Below the pieces are notes generated by a model. That model searched no databases, was not told the DNA's origin, and saw only the letters and a list, made by a program, of their open reading frames with translations. The translations under genes and the position numbers were made by a program. A DNA stretch of 64,000 bases from contig CADAIT010000005.1 in the NCBI GenBank assembly GCA_902788095.1, positions 62,001 to 126,000 on the forward strand. Direction: 5' to 3'. Each line of letters starts with the position of its first letter. Within the stretch, counting starts at the first letter, position 1. Positions 16,402 through 24,761 of the stretch are shown here, one piece after another. This DNA is from an uncultured Bacteroidia bacterium (GTDB lineage Bacteria > Bacteroidota > Bacteroidia > Bacteroidales > UBA932).

Positions 16402-16733
16402 TTCCAATAATTTAAATCGTCAATAACAGTTTCTGCACGGGCTACTTTTCCGGCGGCGCCGTGAACGGTGGCCGACATTTTCCCCAGCGCTTTCTCCACG
16501 GCGGCATAGGCCAGATAAGGGTCGTCGAAGGTGTCCTGCGGGGCAGAAGGCCGGCTGAGCGCCCAGCTGCCCAGTCCGATGAGCACGGCCGCGGCGGCCG
16601 CGACGCTCCAGTTTCTCCGCGTCCTGCGGGGAAGCGATACGGAAAGGTCTTCGGGGATGGGAATCCGCTCATCGGCTCCGATGCGAAGGAGATCTTCCGT
16701 CGTCAGTTTTTCTATGTCTTCAATGCGTTTCAT
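16398..16733 (-). CDS. putative anti-sigma factor, single membrane span
   Basis: A 111-residue protein: a cytosolic N-terminus of about 42 residues with helical KLTTEDLLRIGADERIPIP, one membrane helix (about 43-60, SVAAAAAVLIGLGSWAL), then a periplasmic tail of about 50 residues. It follows the sigma gene with a 4-base overlap, the usual position of an anti-sigma factor. No FecR or zinc-anti-sigma motif is visible, so the function is inferred from topology and position. Confidence 0.62.
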   Translation of the reverse strand: MKRIEDIEKLTTEDLLRIGADERIPIPEDLSVSLPRRTRRNWSVAAAAAVLIGLGSWALSRPSAPQDTFDDPYLAYAAVEKALGKMSATVHGAAGKVARAETVIDDLNYWK

Positions 16734-17197
16734 CTTCTGAGTTTTTTGCGGGCCAGGCTCACCAGGACGCGGATGTTAAGGGGACTGAGCCCCGTCTTTT
16801 GGCTTATTTCGTCGTAGGACAGGCCTTGCAAGACCTTCATTGTCAGTAGTTTTCGCTGGTTCGGCGGTAACGCGTCCATGTTTTTCATCACAGCCTGGAG
16901 CGCTTCCTTATCCTCCAGCTGCCGGTCCGGCGGCAGGTCGTCGGCCTGGTCTTCCCGAAGCGCCTCCCGGGGCTTCCGCCTGCGAATCCGGTCGATGCAC
17001 AGGTTCCTGAGCAGCAGGGAACCGTAGGCGGCAGGCTCCCGGACAAGTTCCAGGTGGTCCCGCAGCGTCCAGAGCTTCAGGTACAGTTCCTGCACGGCGT
17101 CCTTGGCATCGGCCTCATCTTCCAGCAGATAGAAGGCGACCCGGTAGAACCGGCCCTGGAGGGGCAGCCAAACGGTATGGAAGGCAGCTTCGGTCAT
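16730..17197 (-). CDS. ECF-type sigma-70 factor
   Basis: A 155-residue RNA polymerase sigma factor. Region 2 is in the first half (AFYLLEDEADAKDAVQELYLK, then LLLRNLCIDRIRRRK) and region 4 in the second (NMDALPPNQRKLLTMKVLQG, LSYDEISQKTGLSPLNIRVLVSLARKKL). Region 3 is absent, as in ECF factors. It is coupled to both neighbours by ATGA-type overlaps within a four-gene operon, DUF4252-sigma-membrane protein-DUF4252. Likely released by an envelope signal. Confidence 0.92.
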   Translation of the reverse strand: MTEAAFHTVWLPLQGRFYRVAFYLLEDEADAKDAVQELYLKLWTLRDHLELVREPAAYGSLLLRNLCIDRIRRRKPREALREDQADDLPPDRQLEDKEALQAVMKNMDALPPNQRKLLTMKVLQGLSYDEISQKTGLSPLNIRVLVSLARKKLRR

Positions 17198-17682
17198 TTG
17201 GCCATTTCCATCAGCTTGCCGATGGCTTCCAGGTTGAGGCGTCCTTTGGTGACGATGAGCGCGCCGTCGCTGCTGTACAGGATGCAGTCACGGACGGACT
17301 TGCCGTTGTCAATGCCATAAATGCGCACGGATTCGTCCTTGTCCTTGGCTTCCATAATGAGGTCCATGCCTTTCAGGATTTTCTCCGCCCTGGCCGTGAA
17401 CGTCGCTTTCCGGTCCGACGGAATGTCCTCAAAGTCAATGATAATGAGCTTGCGAAGGCCCTTGAATACCTTCAGGGCTTCGCGGTCCTCCACGTCCAGA
17501 TCGCCGGCTACGGAGGAAATCCCCCGAACCAGGCGAAGGCCCAGATTGCCGATGGAGACCATCTCAAAGCCCTCATCGCCTTTGTATTGCCGGGCCAGCC
17601 TTTCCAGCTTTTCCGGTTTTCCGGCCCACGCCGTCATGAGCGTCACCGTCAGTAATAAGAATGTAAGAAGTGTCTTTTTCAT
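17194..17682 (-). CDS. secreted DUF4252 protein (proximal)
   Basis: A 162-residue protein, first gene of the sigma operon, with signal peptide (MKKTLLTFLLLTVTLMTAWA) and a DUF4252 domain (LRLVRGISSVAGDLDVED, KGLRKLIIIDFEDIPSD, GMDLIMEAKDKDESVRIYG). It overlaps the sigma gene by 4 bases. Placing a secreted protein before the sigma factor and its paralogue after the anti-sigma candidate suggests that both act in the signal path or its output. Confidence 0.85.
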   Translation of the reverse strand: MKKTLLTFLLLTVTLMTAWAGKPEKLERLARQYKGDEGFEMVSIGNLGLRLVRGISSVAGDLDVEDREALKVFKGLRKLIIIDFEDIPSDRKATFTARAEKILKGMDLIMEAKDKDESVRIYGIDNGKSVRDCILYSSDGALIVTKGRLNLEAIGKLMEMAK

Positions 17683-17743
17683 GCTGTTTACTCAAGCGCT
17701 TGCAATGATAAGACGCATTGGCCCGGGAAATGTTAAACGCTTT

Positions 17744-17780
17744 TGCCACAGGCAAGCGCAAACAGGGCTCACCTGTGGCA
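17744..17780. repeat. inverted repeat between trpB2 and the sigma operon
   Basis: TGCCACAGG (17744-17752) and CCTGTGGCA (17772-17780) form a perfect 9-bp stem with a 19-base loop, directly after the trpB2 stop on the minus strand. No U-tract follows, so termination would need help. The 109-base gap shows no convincing TAnnTTTG box for the sigma operon (TTATCATTG is the closest). Confidence 0.55.
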
Positions 17781-17791
17781 TGAACGGGACG

Positions 17792-19156
17792 CTACTGGTT
17801 CAGTACATCGGCACTCTGGATATACTTGGCCAGTTCCTCGTCGGAGATTTTGTAGTCCTGGAGTTCGCCGGAGATGTACTGGTCGTAGGCGCTCATGTCC
17901 ACAAAGCCGTGGCCGGAGAGGTTGAACAGGATGGTTTTCTGTTCGCCGCTTTCCTTGCACCTCAGGGCCTCGCGGACGGTGGCGGCAATGGCGTGACAGC
18001 TTTCCGGGGCGGGGATGATGCCTTCCGTCTGGGCAAAGAGGATGCCGGCCTTGAAGGTTTCGCTCTGGTGCAAATCGACCGCTTCCATATAGCCGTCCTT
18101 CATCAGCTGGGAAAGGATGACGCCGGCACCATGATACCGCAGGCCGCCGGCGTGGATGGTGGCGGGTTTGAACGTGTGTCCCAGCGTGAACATGGGCAGG
18201 AGCGGGGTCATGCCGGCTTCATCGGCAAAGTCATACTCAAATTTGCCGCGGGTGAGTTTGGGACAGCTGGCCGGTTCCGCCGCTATGAAGCGGGTCTTTT
18301 TGCCATCCTTGATGTTGTGGCGCATGAAGGGGAAGGCGATGCCGGAGAAGTTGGAGCCGCCGCCGAAGCAGCCGATGACAATGTCCGGGTACTCGCCGGC
18401 CAGGGCCATCTGCTTTTCCGCCTCCAGGCCTATCACCGTCTGGTGCATGCACACATGGTTGAGCACGGAACCCAGGGTGTATTTGCAGTTGGGCGTCGTC
18501 AGGGCCAGTTCCATGGCTTCCGAAATGGCGCAGCCCAGGGAGCCCTGATCGTTGGGATTGCGGGTGAGGATATCCTTGCCGGCACGGGTGCTCATGGACG
18601 GGGAGGCCGTGATGGCCGCACCGAAAGTCTGCATGATGCTGCGCCTGTACGGTTTCTGGTTGTAGCTCACTTTTACCATATAAACGGCACAGTCCAGGCC
18701 GAATTTCTTGGCGGCATAACTCAGCGCACCGCCCCACTGGCCGGCGCCGGTCTCCGTGGTGATGTTGGTGATTCCCTGCTCCTTGGCATAGTAGGCCTGT
18801 GCCAGGGCGGAATTCAGCTTGTGGCTGCCGGCGGGGCTCACGCTCTCGTTCTTGAAGTAGATGTGGGCGGGAGTGCCCAGGGCTTTCTCCAGTTCATAGG
18901 CACGCACCAGCGGCGTGCAGCGATAGGCGGCGTACTGCTCGCGGACCGGCTCGGGGATGGGAATCCATTCATCCGTCTGGTTCAACTCCTGCCGGGCGCA
19001 CTCTTCCACGAATACGGGATAGAGGTCTTCAGCTTTCAGGGGCTGCCGGGTGGCCGGGTTCAGGAAGGGCAGCGGCTTGTTGGGCATCACAGCCTGGATG
19101 TTGAAATAGTGGGTGGGGATTTCGCTCTCCGGGAGCAGGTACTTTTTCTGTTTCAT
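17792..19156 (-). CDS. trpB: tryptophan synthase beta chain, TrpB2 type
   Basis: A 454-residue PLP enzyme that makes Trp from indole and Ser. The PLP lysine is K113 (SPAGSHKLNSALAQAYY), with ETGAGQWG at 135-142 and the phosphate-binding GGGSN at 265-269. The long N-terminal extension and the SHKLN context mark the TrpB2 branch, which often acts without TrpA; no trpA is adjacent. A tryptophan attenuator directly upstream shows that the cell treats it as a Trp-pathway gene. Confidence 0.93.
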   Translation of the reverse strand: MKQKKYLLPESEIPTHYFNIQAVMPNKPLPFLNPATRQPLKAEDLYPVFVEECARQELNQTDEWIPIPEPVREQYAAYRCTPLVRAYELEKALGTPAHIYFKNESVSPAGSHKLNSALAQAYYAKEQGITNITTETGAGQWGGALSYAAKKFGLDCAVYMVKVSYNQKPYRRSIMQTFGAAITASPSMSTRAGKDILTRNPNDQGSLGCAISEAMELALTTPNCKYTLGSVLNHVCMHQTVIGLEAEKQMALAGEYPDIVIGCFGGGSNFSGIAFPFMRHNIKDGKKTRFIAAEPASCPKLTRGKFEYDFADEAGMTPLLPMFTLGHTFKPATIHAGGLRYHGAGVILSQLMKDGYMEAVDLHQSETFKAGILFAQTEGIIPAPESCHAIAATVREALRCKESGEQKTILFNLSGHGFVDMSAYDQYISGELQDYKISDEELAKYIQSADVLNQ

Positions 19157-19211
19157 ATCTGTTTCGTTTTACGTAGTTAATTGTTCTTTGTTTTTTGTCC
19201 GTCCTCCATAC

Positions 19212-19242
19212 AAAAAATGGCCTGCTGTAAGTCAGCAGGCCA
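19212..19242 (-). terminator. trp attenuator: terminator hairpin
   Basis: On the minus strand TGGCCTGCTG, loop ACTTA, CAGCAGGCCA, then TTTTTT: a perfect 10-bp stem and U-tract between the leader peptide and trpB2. GACTTACAG within loop and stem can instead pair with CTGTAAGTC upstream (plus coordinates 19225-19233 with 19275-19283, 9 bp), giving an antiterminator. Confidence 0.85.
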
Positions 19243-19287
19243 CCTTTATGTGAACGGTATAATTACGGTGAAGCGACTTACAGATTT

Positions 19288-19329
19288 TTATTCTGCAAGG
19301 CGCCACCAGATATTGTTGTTCATCTTCAT
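19288..19329 (-). CDS. Trp leader peptide
   Basis: A 13-codon open frame, MKMNNNIWWRLAE, with two adjacent Trp codons at 19303-19308. It starts about 7 bases after a promoter box and ends five bases before the antiterminator strand. Ribosomes stalling at the Trp codons when charged tRNA-Trp is scarce would favour the antiterminator and expression of trpB2. It resembles the Bacteroid-trp leader class reported in Bacteroidetes. Confidence 0.8.
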   Translation of the reverse strand: MKMNNNIWWRLAE

Positions 19330-19336
19330 TCTTCTG

Positions 19337-19367
19337 CAAAAGTGTGGATAATATTTCACAAATGCAA
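19337..19367 (-). promoter_or_regulatory. promoter of the trp leader
   Basis: On the minus strand, TTG (19365-19367), 20 bases, then CACTTTTG (19337-19344; 7 of 8 match to TAnnTTTG). Correct spacing and position for the leader-peptide transcript. Confidence 0.6.
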
Positions 19368-19383
19368 GGAATTCTGAAAATTT

Positions 19384-20787
19384 TTACGAAATACTTCTCA
19401 CATCCCAGCCGGAGACGATGTCTCCATACAGGATGAAGAGCACTTCGAGCGTCTTGCCGCTGGCCTTGTCCGTGACATGGAATACCTTGATACGGTCCGT
19501 TTCCCGGACGAGGGTATATTCGCCAAGGTCGAGGGCGGGATAAGTGCGGGCCGGGTCGTCCGGGACCATGCCGTTGACGCTTTTGACGTGAATGGCTTCA
19601 CCGGCTATCATGCGCTGCATGTTGCGGTGTACGACGGCCATGAGCTTGTCATTGTCGAACGGGTTGACGGAGGGCGCAACGCCGGGAGCGGCAGGAAGGG
19701 CACCTGCGGCGCGAAGGTTGCGCAGGCTGTCGGCATAGACCTTGAAACGGCGCCTGAGGTCTTCGGACTCCAGGCCCTCGATGGTGTAGAGCGAAATGCC
19801 TTTCGCTCCGGCGCTGAAGGCCGCATCCATTTTGTCGAAGATATGCTCCGGGTCGCCGCCCAGTTCCGTGTCAACCCCGCACATGACGCTCACGTCGGGT
19901 CCTGCCGCCTTGATATTCGACAGCGTGGCATCCCGTGCGAAGGAGGCGTCCATGGTGTAAAAGTCGGTATAGGCCATGGGGTGCACCATGTCCAGTTTCC
20001 AGGACGGCCAGTCCTGAAACACCATGAACTTGGCAAGCGCGGCGGCTGCAAAAGGCGAGGCTGTCACCTTCTTTCCCGCCTTGTGGGCCACGTCGCACAT
20101 GATATTGGCCACTTCCGTAACCTGTGCGCAGCGGAATTCGCACCATGCCGCATCGCGGGAGGGGTCTTCCAGCTCCTGCGGATTGTAGCCGTACTCTTTC
20201 ACGAAACGCTCAATCATGGCGGGATGGTAGCCGTAGTCGTATTCCGGGAAAACCTCCGTGTCCTGACGCAGGTTGTAATTGTAGGCAAGAGAGACCGGGA
20301 GCACGCAGTCTATCAGGCGGCAATAGTCGAGGCAGATGCCTTCAATCCCGTCAATCGCGCAAATCTCAGCCACTTTCTCCGCCAGGTAATCGCGTACCTC
20401 GGGGAGGGCAGGACAAAGGAACTTGTAGGAGTTGACATAGGCCTTGACATCCGCCACACTCTGTCCGAGGCGGTTTACCGTGAACCAGTCCGGATGCTCT
20501 TCCAGCATGGCCGGACGCTCCTGACGAGGCGGATTCAAGGTCCATACCCATGCGTACACTTTGATTCCGTGCTTCCGGGCCAGTTCAACATCCTTCACAT
20601 AATCCTCGACGGATGCGGCATGGAGCATGACCGCGTCCAGGCCGGCCTCTTCCATGTGGGCGAATGCCGCCTCGACATCCACCGAGGGAATGTCCTCGAG
20701 CCAAGTCCAGAACATGGGTTCTTCATCCTTGCGGGTGCAGGAAAGTACGGCCAGGAGGGCGGCAGTTAAAATCAGGTTTTTTTTCAT
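19384..20787 (-). CDS. TIM-barrel lipoprotein, glycosyl-hydrolase-like
   Basis: A 467-residue lipoprotein (lipobox VLSC, Cys17, followed by TRKDEE, similar to the K-(D/E)2 surface-export signal). Residues about 25-320 look like a glycosidase TIM barrel of the GHL type: VYAWVWTLNPPRQERP, then EGICLDYCRLID (candidate catalytic Asp), and DMVHPMAYTDFY. The C-terminal 100 residues form a small beta domain. No defined GH family is evident. Last gene of the 27-kb run, 3 bases after the peptidase fusion. Substrate unknown, probably a cell-wall or amino-sugar glycan by context. Confidence 0.7.
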   Translation of the reverse strand: MKKNLILTAALLAVLSCTRKDEEPMFWTWLEDIPSVDVEAAFAHMEEAGLDAVMLHAASVEDYVKDVELARKHGIKVYAWVWTLNPPRQERPAMLEEHPDWFTVNRLGQSVADVKAYVNSYKFLCPALPEVRDYLAEKVAEICAIDGIEGICLDYCRLIDCVLPVSLAYNYNLRQDTEVFPEYDYGYHPAMIERFVKEYGYNPQELEDPSRDAAWCEFRCAQVTEVANIMCDVAHKAGKKVTASPFAAAALAKFMVFQDWPSWKLDMVHPMAYTDFYTMDASFARDATLSNIKAAGPDVSVMCGVDTELGGDPEHIFDKMDAAFSAGAKGISLYTIEGLESEDLRRRFKVYADSLRNLRAAGALPAAPGVAPSVNPFDNDKLMAVVHRNMQRMIAGEAIHVKSVNGMVPDDPARTYPALDLGEYTLVRETDRIKVFHVTDKASGKTLEVLFILYGDIVSGWDVRSIS

Positions 20788-20790
20788 AGG

Positions 20791-23427
20791 TCAATATAAA
20801 TTCCAATAAGGTATCTGTATAGGGGTCTGCTCCAGCAGTGAGCGCTGCGTGTCTGTCAGATAATCGGCCGGGACAGCCATGCGGAACAGGTAGGTCCTCC
20901 ACCAGTCGGCGTCCATCGTGGCCAGGCCGGAGGCGGTGCGGGAATAGCCGAAACTGTTCTCGGAAACCCATTTAGAGGGCGTTCCGTCGGCATTTACGGA
21001 CACGCCGCACATGGCCATGGCGTGGGTGGAAACGGCGCCGTAGGAGCGGAACATTTCCTCCTTTTCCTGGCGGGATTCAATGCCCAGGACCTCATCTACG
21101 GGATAAAGGCTGCGGCTGTAGATGCCGTCGGAGGGGGAAGCATCGGCGGCGGTATCGGCCGTAAAGTAGAATTTGCTGCCGCCGGCAAGGGCCCGGATTC
21201 CGATTTGCTCCAGCTCCTCCGCCGGCAGGTTCAGGAAGGTCCAGTCGTCGCCGTCCGCCGCGGCGCGGGAGCCTTCAACGGAGTACATGCGATAGTACGG
21301 GCGGGACGGGTCGTTCATGAGGACGGCATAGTTGCCGGGAAAACCGGCGGGGACGAACGCCTCGGCAAAAGAACGGGGTGTCCAGGTCTTTCCTTCGAAG
21401 GTGAAGGATTCCGGCGGGGTCCCCAGCATGCTGCAGAGGAGTTTGTACACGTCCCGGAGGGCGGCGTCGCGGACAGCCTCTGGCTCGGTCGTTTCCCTGA
21501 GTTCCAGGCCTCTTTTGCGGAGGAGCGACCTGAGCGTGCGCAGGAGGTCGTCCGTATGCCGGGAGGTGTAGGTCTCCTTCATGGCCGATGCCGGCACCAC
21601 GCCATATTTGCCGATAAGCCAGGCGGCGTTCATGAACGTGCCCCCGTCCCATGTGGGACGACGGAAAATCTTTTCGTTGTAGCGGGAATCGAGGGCTTCT
21701 TTCCGGTGCTCCCAGACATTCACCAGGAACAGGTTCGCCTTTTCCATCATGTCCCAGAAATAGGGATACACAACGGAGAACTCCCTGTCTCCGCGGATGG
21801 TATTGGCGGTGGCAAAGTACCAGCACCGGCCGGAGCTGTTCTGGTCCAGGATGGAGGCGTGTTCCAGATAATACGTGAGTCCCTCTTCCGTCAGGCCGGT
21901 CTCTTTCCGCAAAGACGGAATGCCCCCTTCTACCAGGGGCGTACCGGCCGACCGGAAAGCGGAGGGGTCCAGCGCCTTCGGGAGGGTGGCCTGGTCACGG
22001 AACGGCGGCCGGCGGTTTCCCATCAGGGGTTCAAAGACAAAATCGTCCCCCCTCCTGCGGTGGAACTCGTCGCGGACACGCCCCAGCAGCGCCGGGTCCG
22101 TCATTAATTCCACGGCCGACAAGTACAGGACTTTGGCCGCGCCCAGCGCCCCTTTGGTCCCGATGGTGGTTCCGCAGCTTGCGGTCTGCTGCCAGCTGTG
22201 GCCGACGCCGCCCGGAACAAAACAGCTGTAACGGAAACTGCCCGTAGGAACGGCCCAGGTGACATTTCCCACATCCGACGAGACATAAGCCTCGTAGCCC
22301 TCTTCGGCCGGCGGAATAACCGTTGCCAGCCGGTCGATAAGGGAGACGTCGGAAGCGGAAACCCTGGAAACCTCGCGGGCGAAAGCCATCTCGCGCTCAT
22401 CCAGCTTGATTCCGCCCACCTTTTCCAGCGAGCGGCCTACAAGGGCGGCCATTTCCTCATTGGGAAGACGTTCATAATTGCCGGACACCAGTTCGTAGTC
22501 CATGGTGGTGCCGGTTCCCATGGCCGCACCTTCGGCAGCCTTGAGCGCCCTGTCCAGCATATCCTTGACAGTCGCCCGGGAGGGACTGCGGAAGAAATAC
22601 TTCACGCCGGCCTTGTCCGGGACCACATTGGGGGCTTTTCCGCCATCCGTTATAACGTAGTGTATGCGTGAGGTCTGCGGTACGTGCTCCCGCATCATGT
22701 TCATCATATAATTGAAGCTTTCCACGGCATCCAGGGCGCTGCGGCCAGCCTCCGGCGCTCCCGAGGCATGGGACGATTTTCCCCGGAAAGTGAAAAGGAC
22801 CTGCACATTGGCAAGGCCGGAAGTCTTGTTCACCGTATTCCGGATGTCCGGATGCCAGTCCAGCATGGCGTCCAGCCCATCGAATACGCCCTCCCGCATC
22901 ATGTAGGCCTTTCCGCCGCCGCCTTCCTCGGCCGGACAGCCAAAAAGCTTCACGGTTCCGGCATGGCCGCTTTCGGCAAGCCATCTGGACACGGCCACGG
23001 CGCCGGCAATCGAGCCGGTTCCCAGCACATTGTGTCCGCAAGCCTGGCCTGCCGCTCCGGGGACGAGCGGTTTCCTGTATGGGACGGTATCCTGGCTCAT
23101 GCCCGCAATGGCATCGTACTCCGCCATCATGCCTATGACGGGAGAACCGCTGCCGAAACTTGCCACGAAGGCTGTCGGAATGCCGGCGACGCCGCGCTGT
23201 ACCTCGAACCCCTGGCTCTCCAGAAAGGCCGTCCACTGTTCGACGCTTTTGAACTCCTTGTAGGCCGTTTCGGCATAATTGAAAATGTTTTTCTGCAGGG
23301 AGTCATATAGTGCAAAGTGCGTGTCCAGGTATTTGATGCCCGCATCGGAACGAAGCTTTTTCCTTGTCCCGGCAGCCAGCGGGGCAAGCATCAGGACGGT
23401 TAGGAGGATGCATGCAAAACGTTTCAT
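20791..23427 (-). CDS. M20-type amidohydrolase fused to C1B aminopeptidase
   Basis: An 878-residue secreted protein with two peptidase domains in one frame. Signal peptide to about residue 20. Residues 25-450 are an M20D/AbgB-like metallo-amidohydrolase: QACGHN (C130, H132), CPAEEGGGG (E167-E168), DWHPD (H192), VGHSW (H410); relatives cleave p-aminobenzoyl-glutamate, indole-acetyl-amino acids and N-acyl amino acids. Residues about 505-878 are a bleomycin-hydrolase/PepC-type cysteine peptidase with complete triad: C535 (NSSGRCWYFA), H802 (THAMAMCGV), N824 (VSENSFG). The start was set at MKRFACIL, which gives the signal peptide. A GltS-like carrier lies upstream. Confidence 0.85.
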   Translation of the reverse strand: MKRFACILLTVLMLAPLAAGTRKKLRSDAGIKYLDTHFALYDSLQKNIFNYAETAYKEFKSVEQWTAFLESQGFEVQRGVAGIPTAFVASFGSGSPVIGMMAEYDAIAGMSQDTVPYRKPLVPGAAGQACGHNVLGTGSIAGAVAVSRWLAESGHAGTVKLFGCPAEEGGGGKAYMMREGVFDGLDAMLDWHPDIRNTVNKTSGLANVQVLFTFRGKSSHASGAPEAGRSALDAVESFNYMMNMMREHVPQTSRIHYVITDGGKAPNVVPDKAGVKYFFRSPSRATVKDMLDRALKAAEGAAMGTGTTMDYELVSGNYERLPNEEMAALVGRSLEKVGGIKLDEREMAFAREVSRVSASDVSLIDRLATVIPPAEEGYEAYVSSDVGNVTWAVPTGSFRYSCFVPGGVGHSWQQTASCGTTIGTKGALGAAKVLYLSAVELMTDPALLGRVRDEFHRRRGDDFVFEPLMGNRRPPFRDQATLPKALDPSAFRSAGTPLVEGGIPSLRKETGLTEEGLTYYLEHASILDQNSSGRCWYFATANTIRGDREFSVVYPYFWDMMEKANLFLVNVWEHRKEALDSRYNEKIFRRPTWDGGTFMNAAWLIGKYGVVPASAMKETYTSRHTDDLLRTLRSLLRKRGLELRETTEPEAVRDAALRDVYKLLCSMLGTPPESFTFEGKTWTPRSFAEAFVPAGFPGNYAVLMNDPSRPYYRMYSVEGSRAAADGDDWTFLNLPAEELEQIGIRALAGGSKFYFTADTAADASPSDGIYSRSLYPVDEVLGIESRQEKEEMFRSYGAVSTHAMAMCGVSVNADGTPSKWVSENSFGYSRTASGLATMDADWWRTYLFRMAVPADYLTDTQRSLLEQTPIQIPYWNLY

Positions 23428-23434
23428 GGCAGTA

Positions 23435-24757
23435 TTATTTTCTGAACCAGCCCCTGAAGGCGGCAAAACCCAGTACGGACACGCCGGCTACGGCGCAGAC
23501 CGTCACGAACAGCCATCCCCAGCCGTATGCGAAGGCAACGGGAGAGAGGCTTACGAGGGCGATTTCCACGGGAGCGATGTAGAGGTAGGCCAGGGCGTAA
23601 TCGTCCAGGCAGCCGCTTTTGGAATCGGGGTCCGTAATTCTCAGGAGGGCGATTCCCATGGCCATGGTCCCCGTGAACCACCCCCAGGTGAAGATGGATT
23701 TCTCAAAGGAGTAATCCTTGTGGATACGGGCGCCCACCCAAAAGACATACAGCGCCGTAAACAGCAGTCCTACAGTCAGAAGGATGATGATGGGCACAAT
23801 GTACCGGCCCACTACTTCCAGCTTGATGGACGCCACGCCGAACGCCACCAGATAATCCGTAAAGGCACCGCTCATGTGGCCGATAATGGGACGGGAGAGA
23901 TGCTCGTCCACCTTCACCCGCTTCAGGAACCAGCTCACGCCCAGGCCGGCGATAAACGCACAGCTGAACACCGGGAGTTTCAAAACGGGCCATACCAGGG
24001 CGATGAGCTCGCTTATTCCGTAACCGGCCAGCGCGGTGAGCGCCACCATGGCGAAATTGAATGTCATGGAGTCCAGCGAGATGGCCGAGAAGGAGGCCAT
24101 TCCCATGCTGCTCCGTTTGTCTTTCGGCAGAATTCCCGTCCGAAGTTCGGGAGGGAGGCTTTCAAAGCGGGCCAGGAAAGCCGCCTTTCCCCGGGAGGCG
24201 CCCCAGGTGATAATCCACATGCCGATGACCACGGAAGCGATGATGCCCACCGTGGCCGATGTCATGGAAAGGGAAAGCATCTCCTCCACGCCGTAGCGGG
24301 AGAATGCTTCGCCGATGGCGGCCGCCGTTCCGTGTCCGCCGCAGAATCCGGCCGGCATGGACAGGCCGAAGGCTCCGTTCAGGGGCCAGAAAAGCGACAG
24401 TACCCAAAGGCCGAGGGCGCCGCCCAGCGCCCACTGCAGGAGCATGCCCGCCTGGGAGTAGGCCCACATGCGCCCCACCCGGGATTCTCCCTTGGAAGTT
24501 GCCTTGGCGGAAGTAAGCGGGATACAACTGAAAACCAGCGCGATAAGAATGCCGGCGTAGGTGCCCAGCTGGCCGGAAAGCGGCAGCCATCCCAGCACCT
24601 CGGGCCCCAGGACAAGGCCGGCGAAACCGGCCAGGAGGCTGGGCGGGATGAAAAGCCGCTGGATAAACTTCACCTTGGAACGCAAGAATTTTCCTACGAG
24701 TAGAAGCAGGGATACCAGGCCGATATCCACCAGAAGGGTCCAAGGGGTGAAGTTCAT
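23435..24757 (-). CDS. sodium:glutamate symporter-like protein (GltS family)
   Basis: A 440-residue inner-membrane protein with about 11-12 hydrophobic segments. Two inverted halves are marked by FCGGHGTAAAIGEAF and GHMSGAFTDYLVAFGVASI, glycine-rich re-entrant loops as in GltS. Length is slightly above E. coli GltS. The neighbouring peptidase fusion could release glutamate or acyl-glutamate, and glutamate is part of both murein and pseudomurein peptides, so a substrate link is reasonable but inferred. Confidence 0.8.
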   Translation of the reverse strand: MNFTPWTLLVDIGLVSLLLLVGKFLRSKVKFIQRLFIPPSLLAGFAGLVLGPEVLGWLPLSGQLGTYAGILIALVFSCIPLTSAKATSKGESRVGRMWAYSQAGMLLQWALGGALGLWVLSLFWPLNGAFGLSMPAGFCGGHGTAAAIGEAFSRYGVEEMLSLSMTSATVGIIASVVIGMWIITWGASRGKAAFLARFESLPPELRTGILPKDKRSSMGMASFSAISLDSMTFNFAMVALTALAGYGISELIALVWPVLKLPVFSCAFIAGLGVSWFLKRVKVDEHLSRPIIGHMSGAFTDYLVAFGVASIKLEVVGRYIVPIIILLTVGLLFTALYVFWVGARIHKDYSFEKSIFTWGWFTGTMAMGIALLRITDPDSKSGCLDDYALAYLYIAPVEIALVSLSPVAFAYGWGWLFVTVCAVAGVSVLGFAAFRGWFRK

Positions 24758-24761
24758 GCTG

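Noticed and set aside
20791..23427. Two separate genes with a missed stop between M20 and C1B domains
   Set aside because: No stop codon or frameshift sign is seen at the junction, and no start with a signal peptide precedes the C1B part. It is treated as a true fusion, subject to read-level confirmation.
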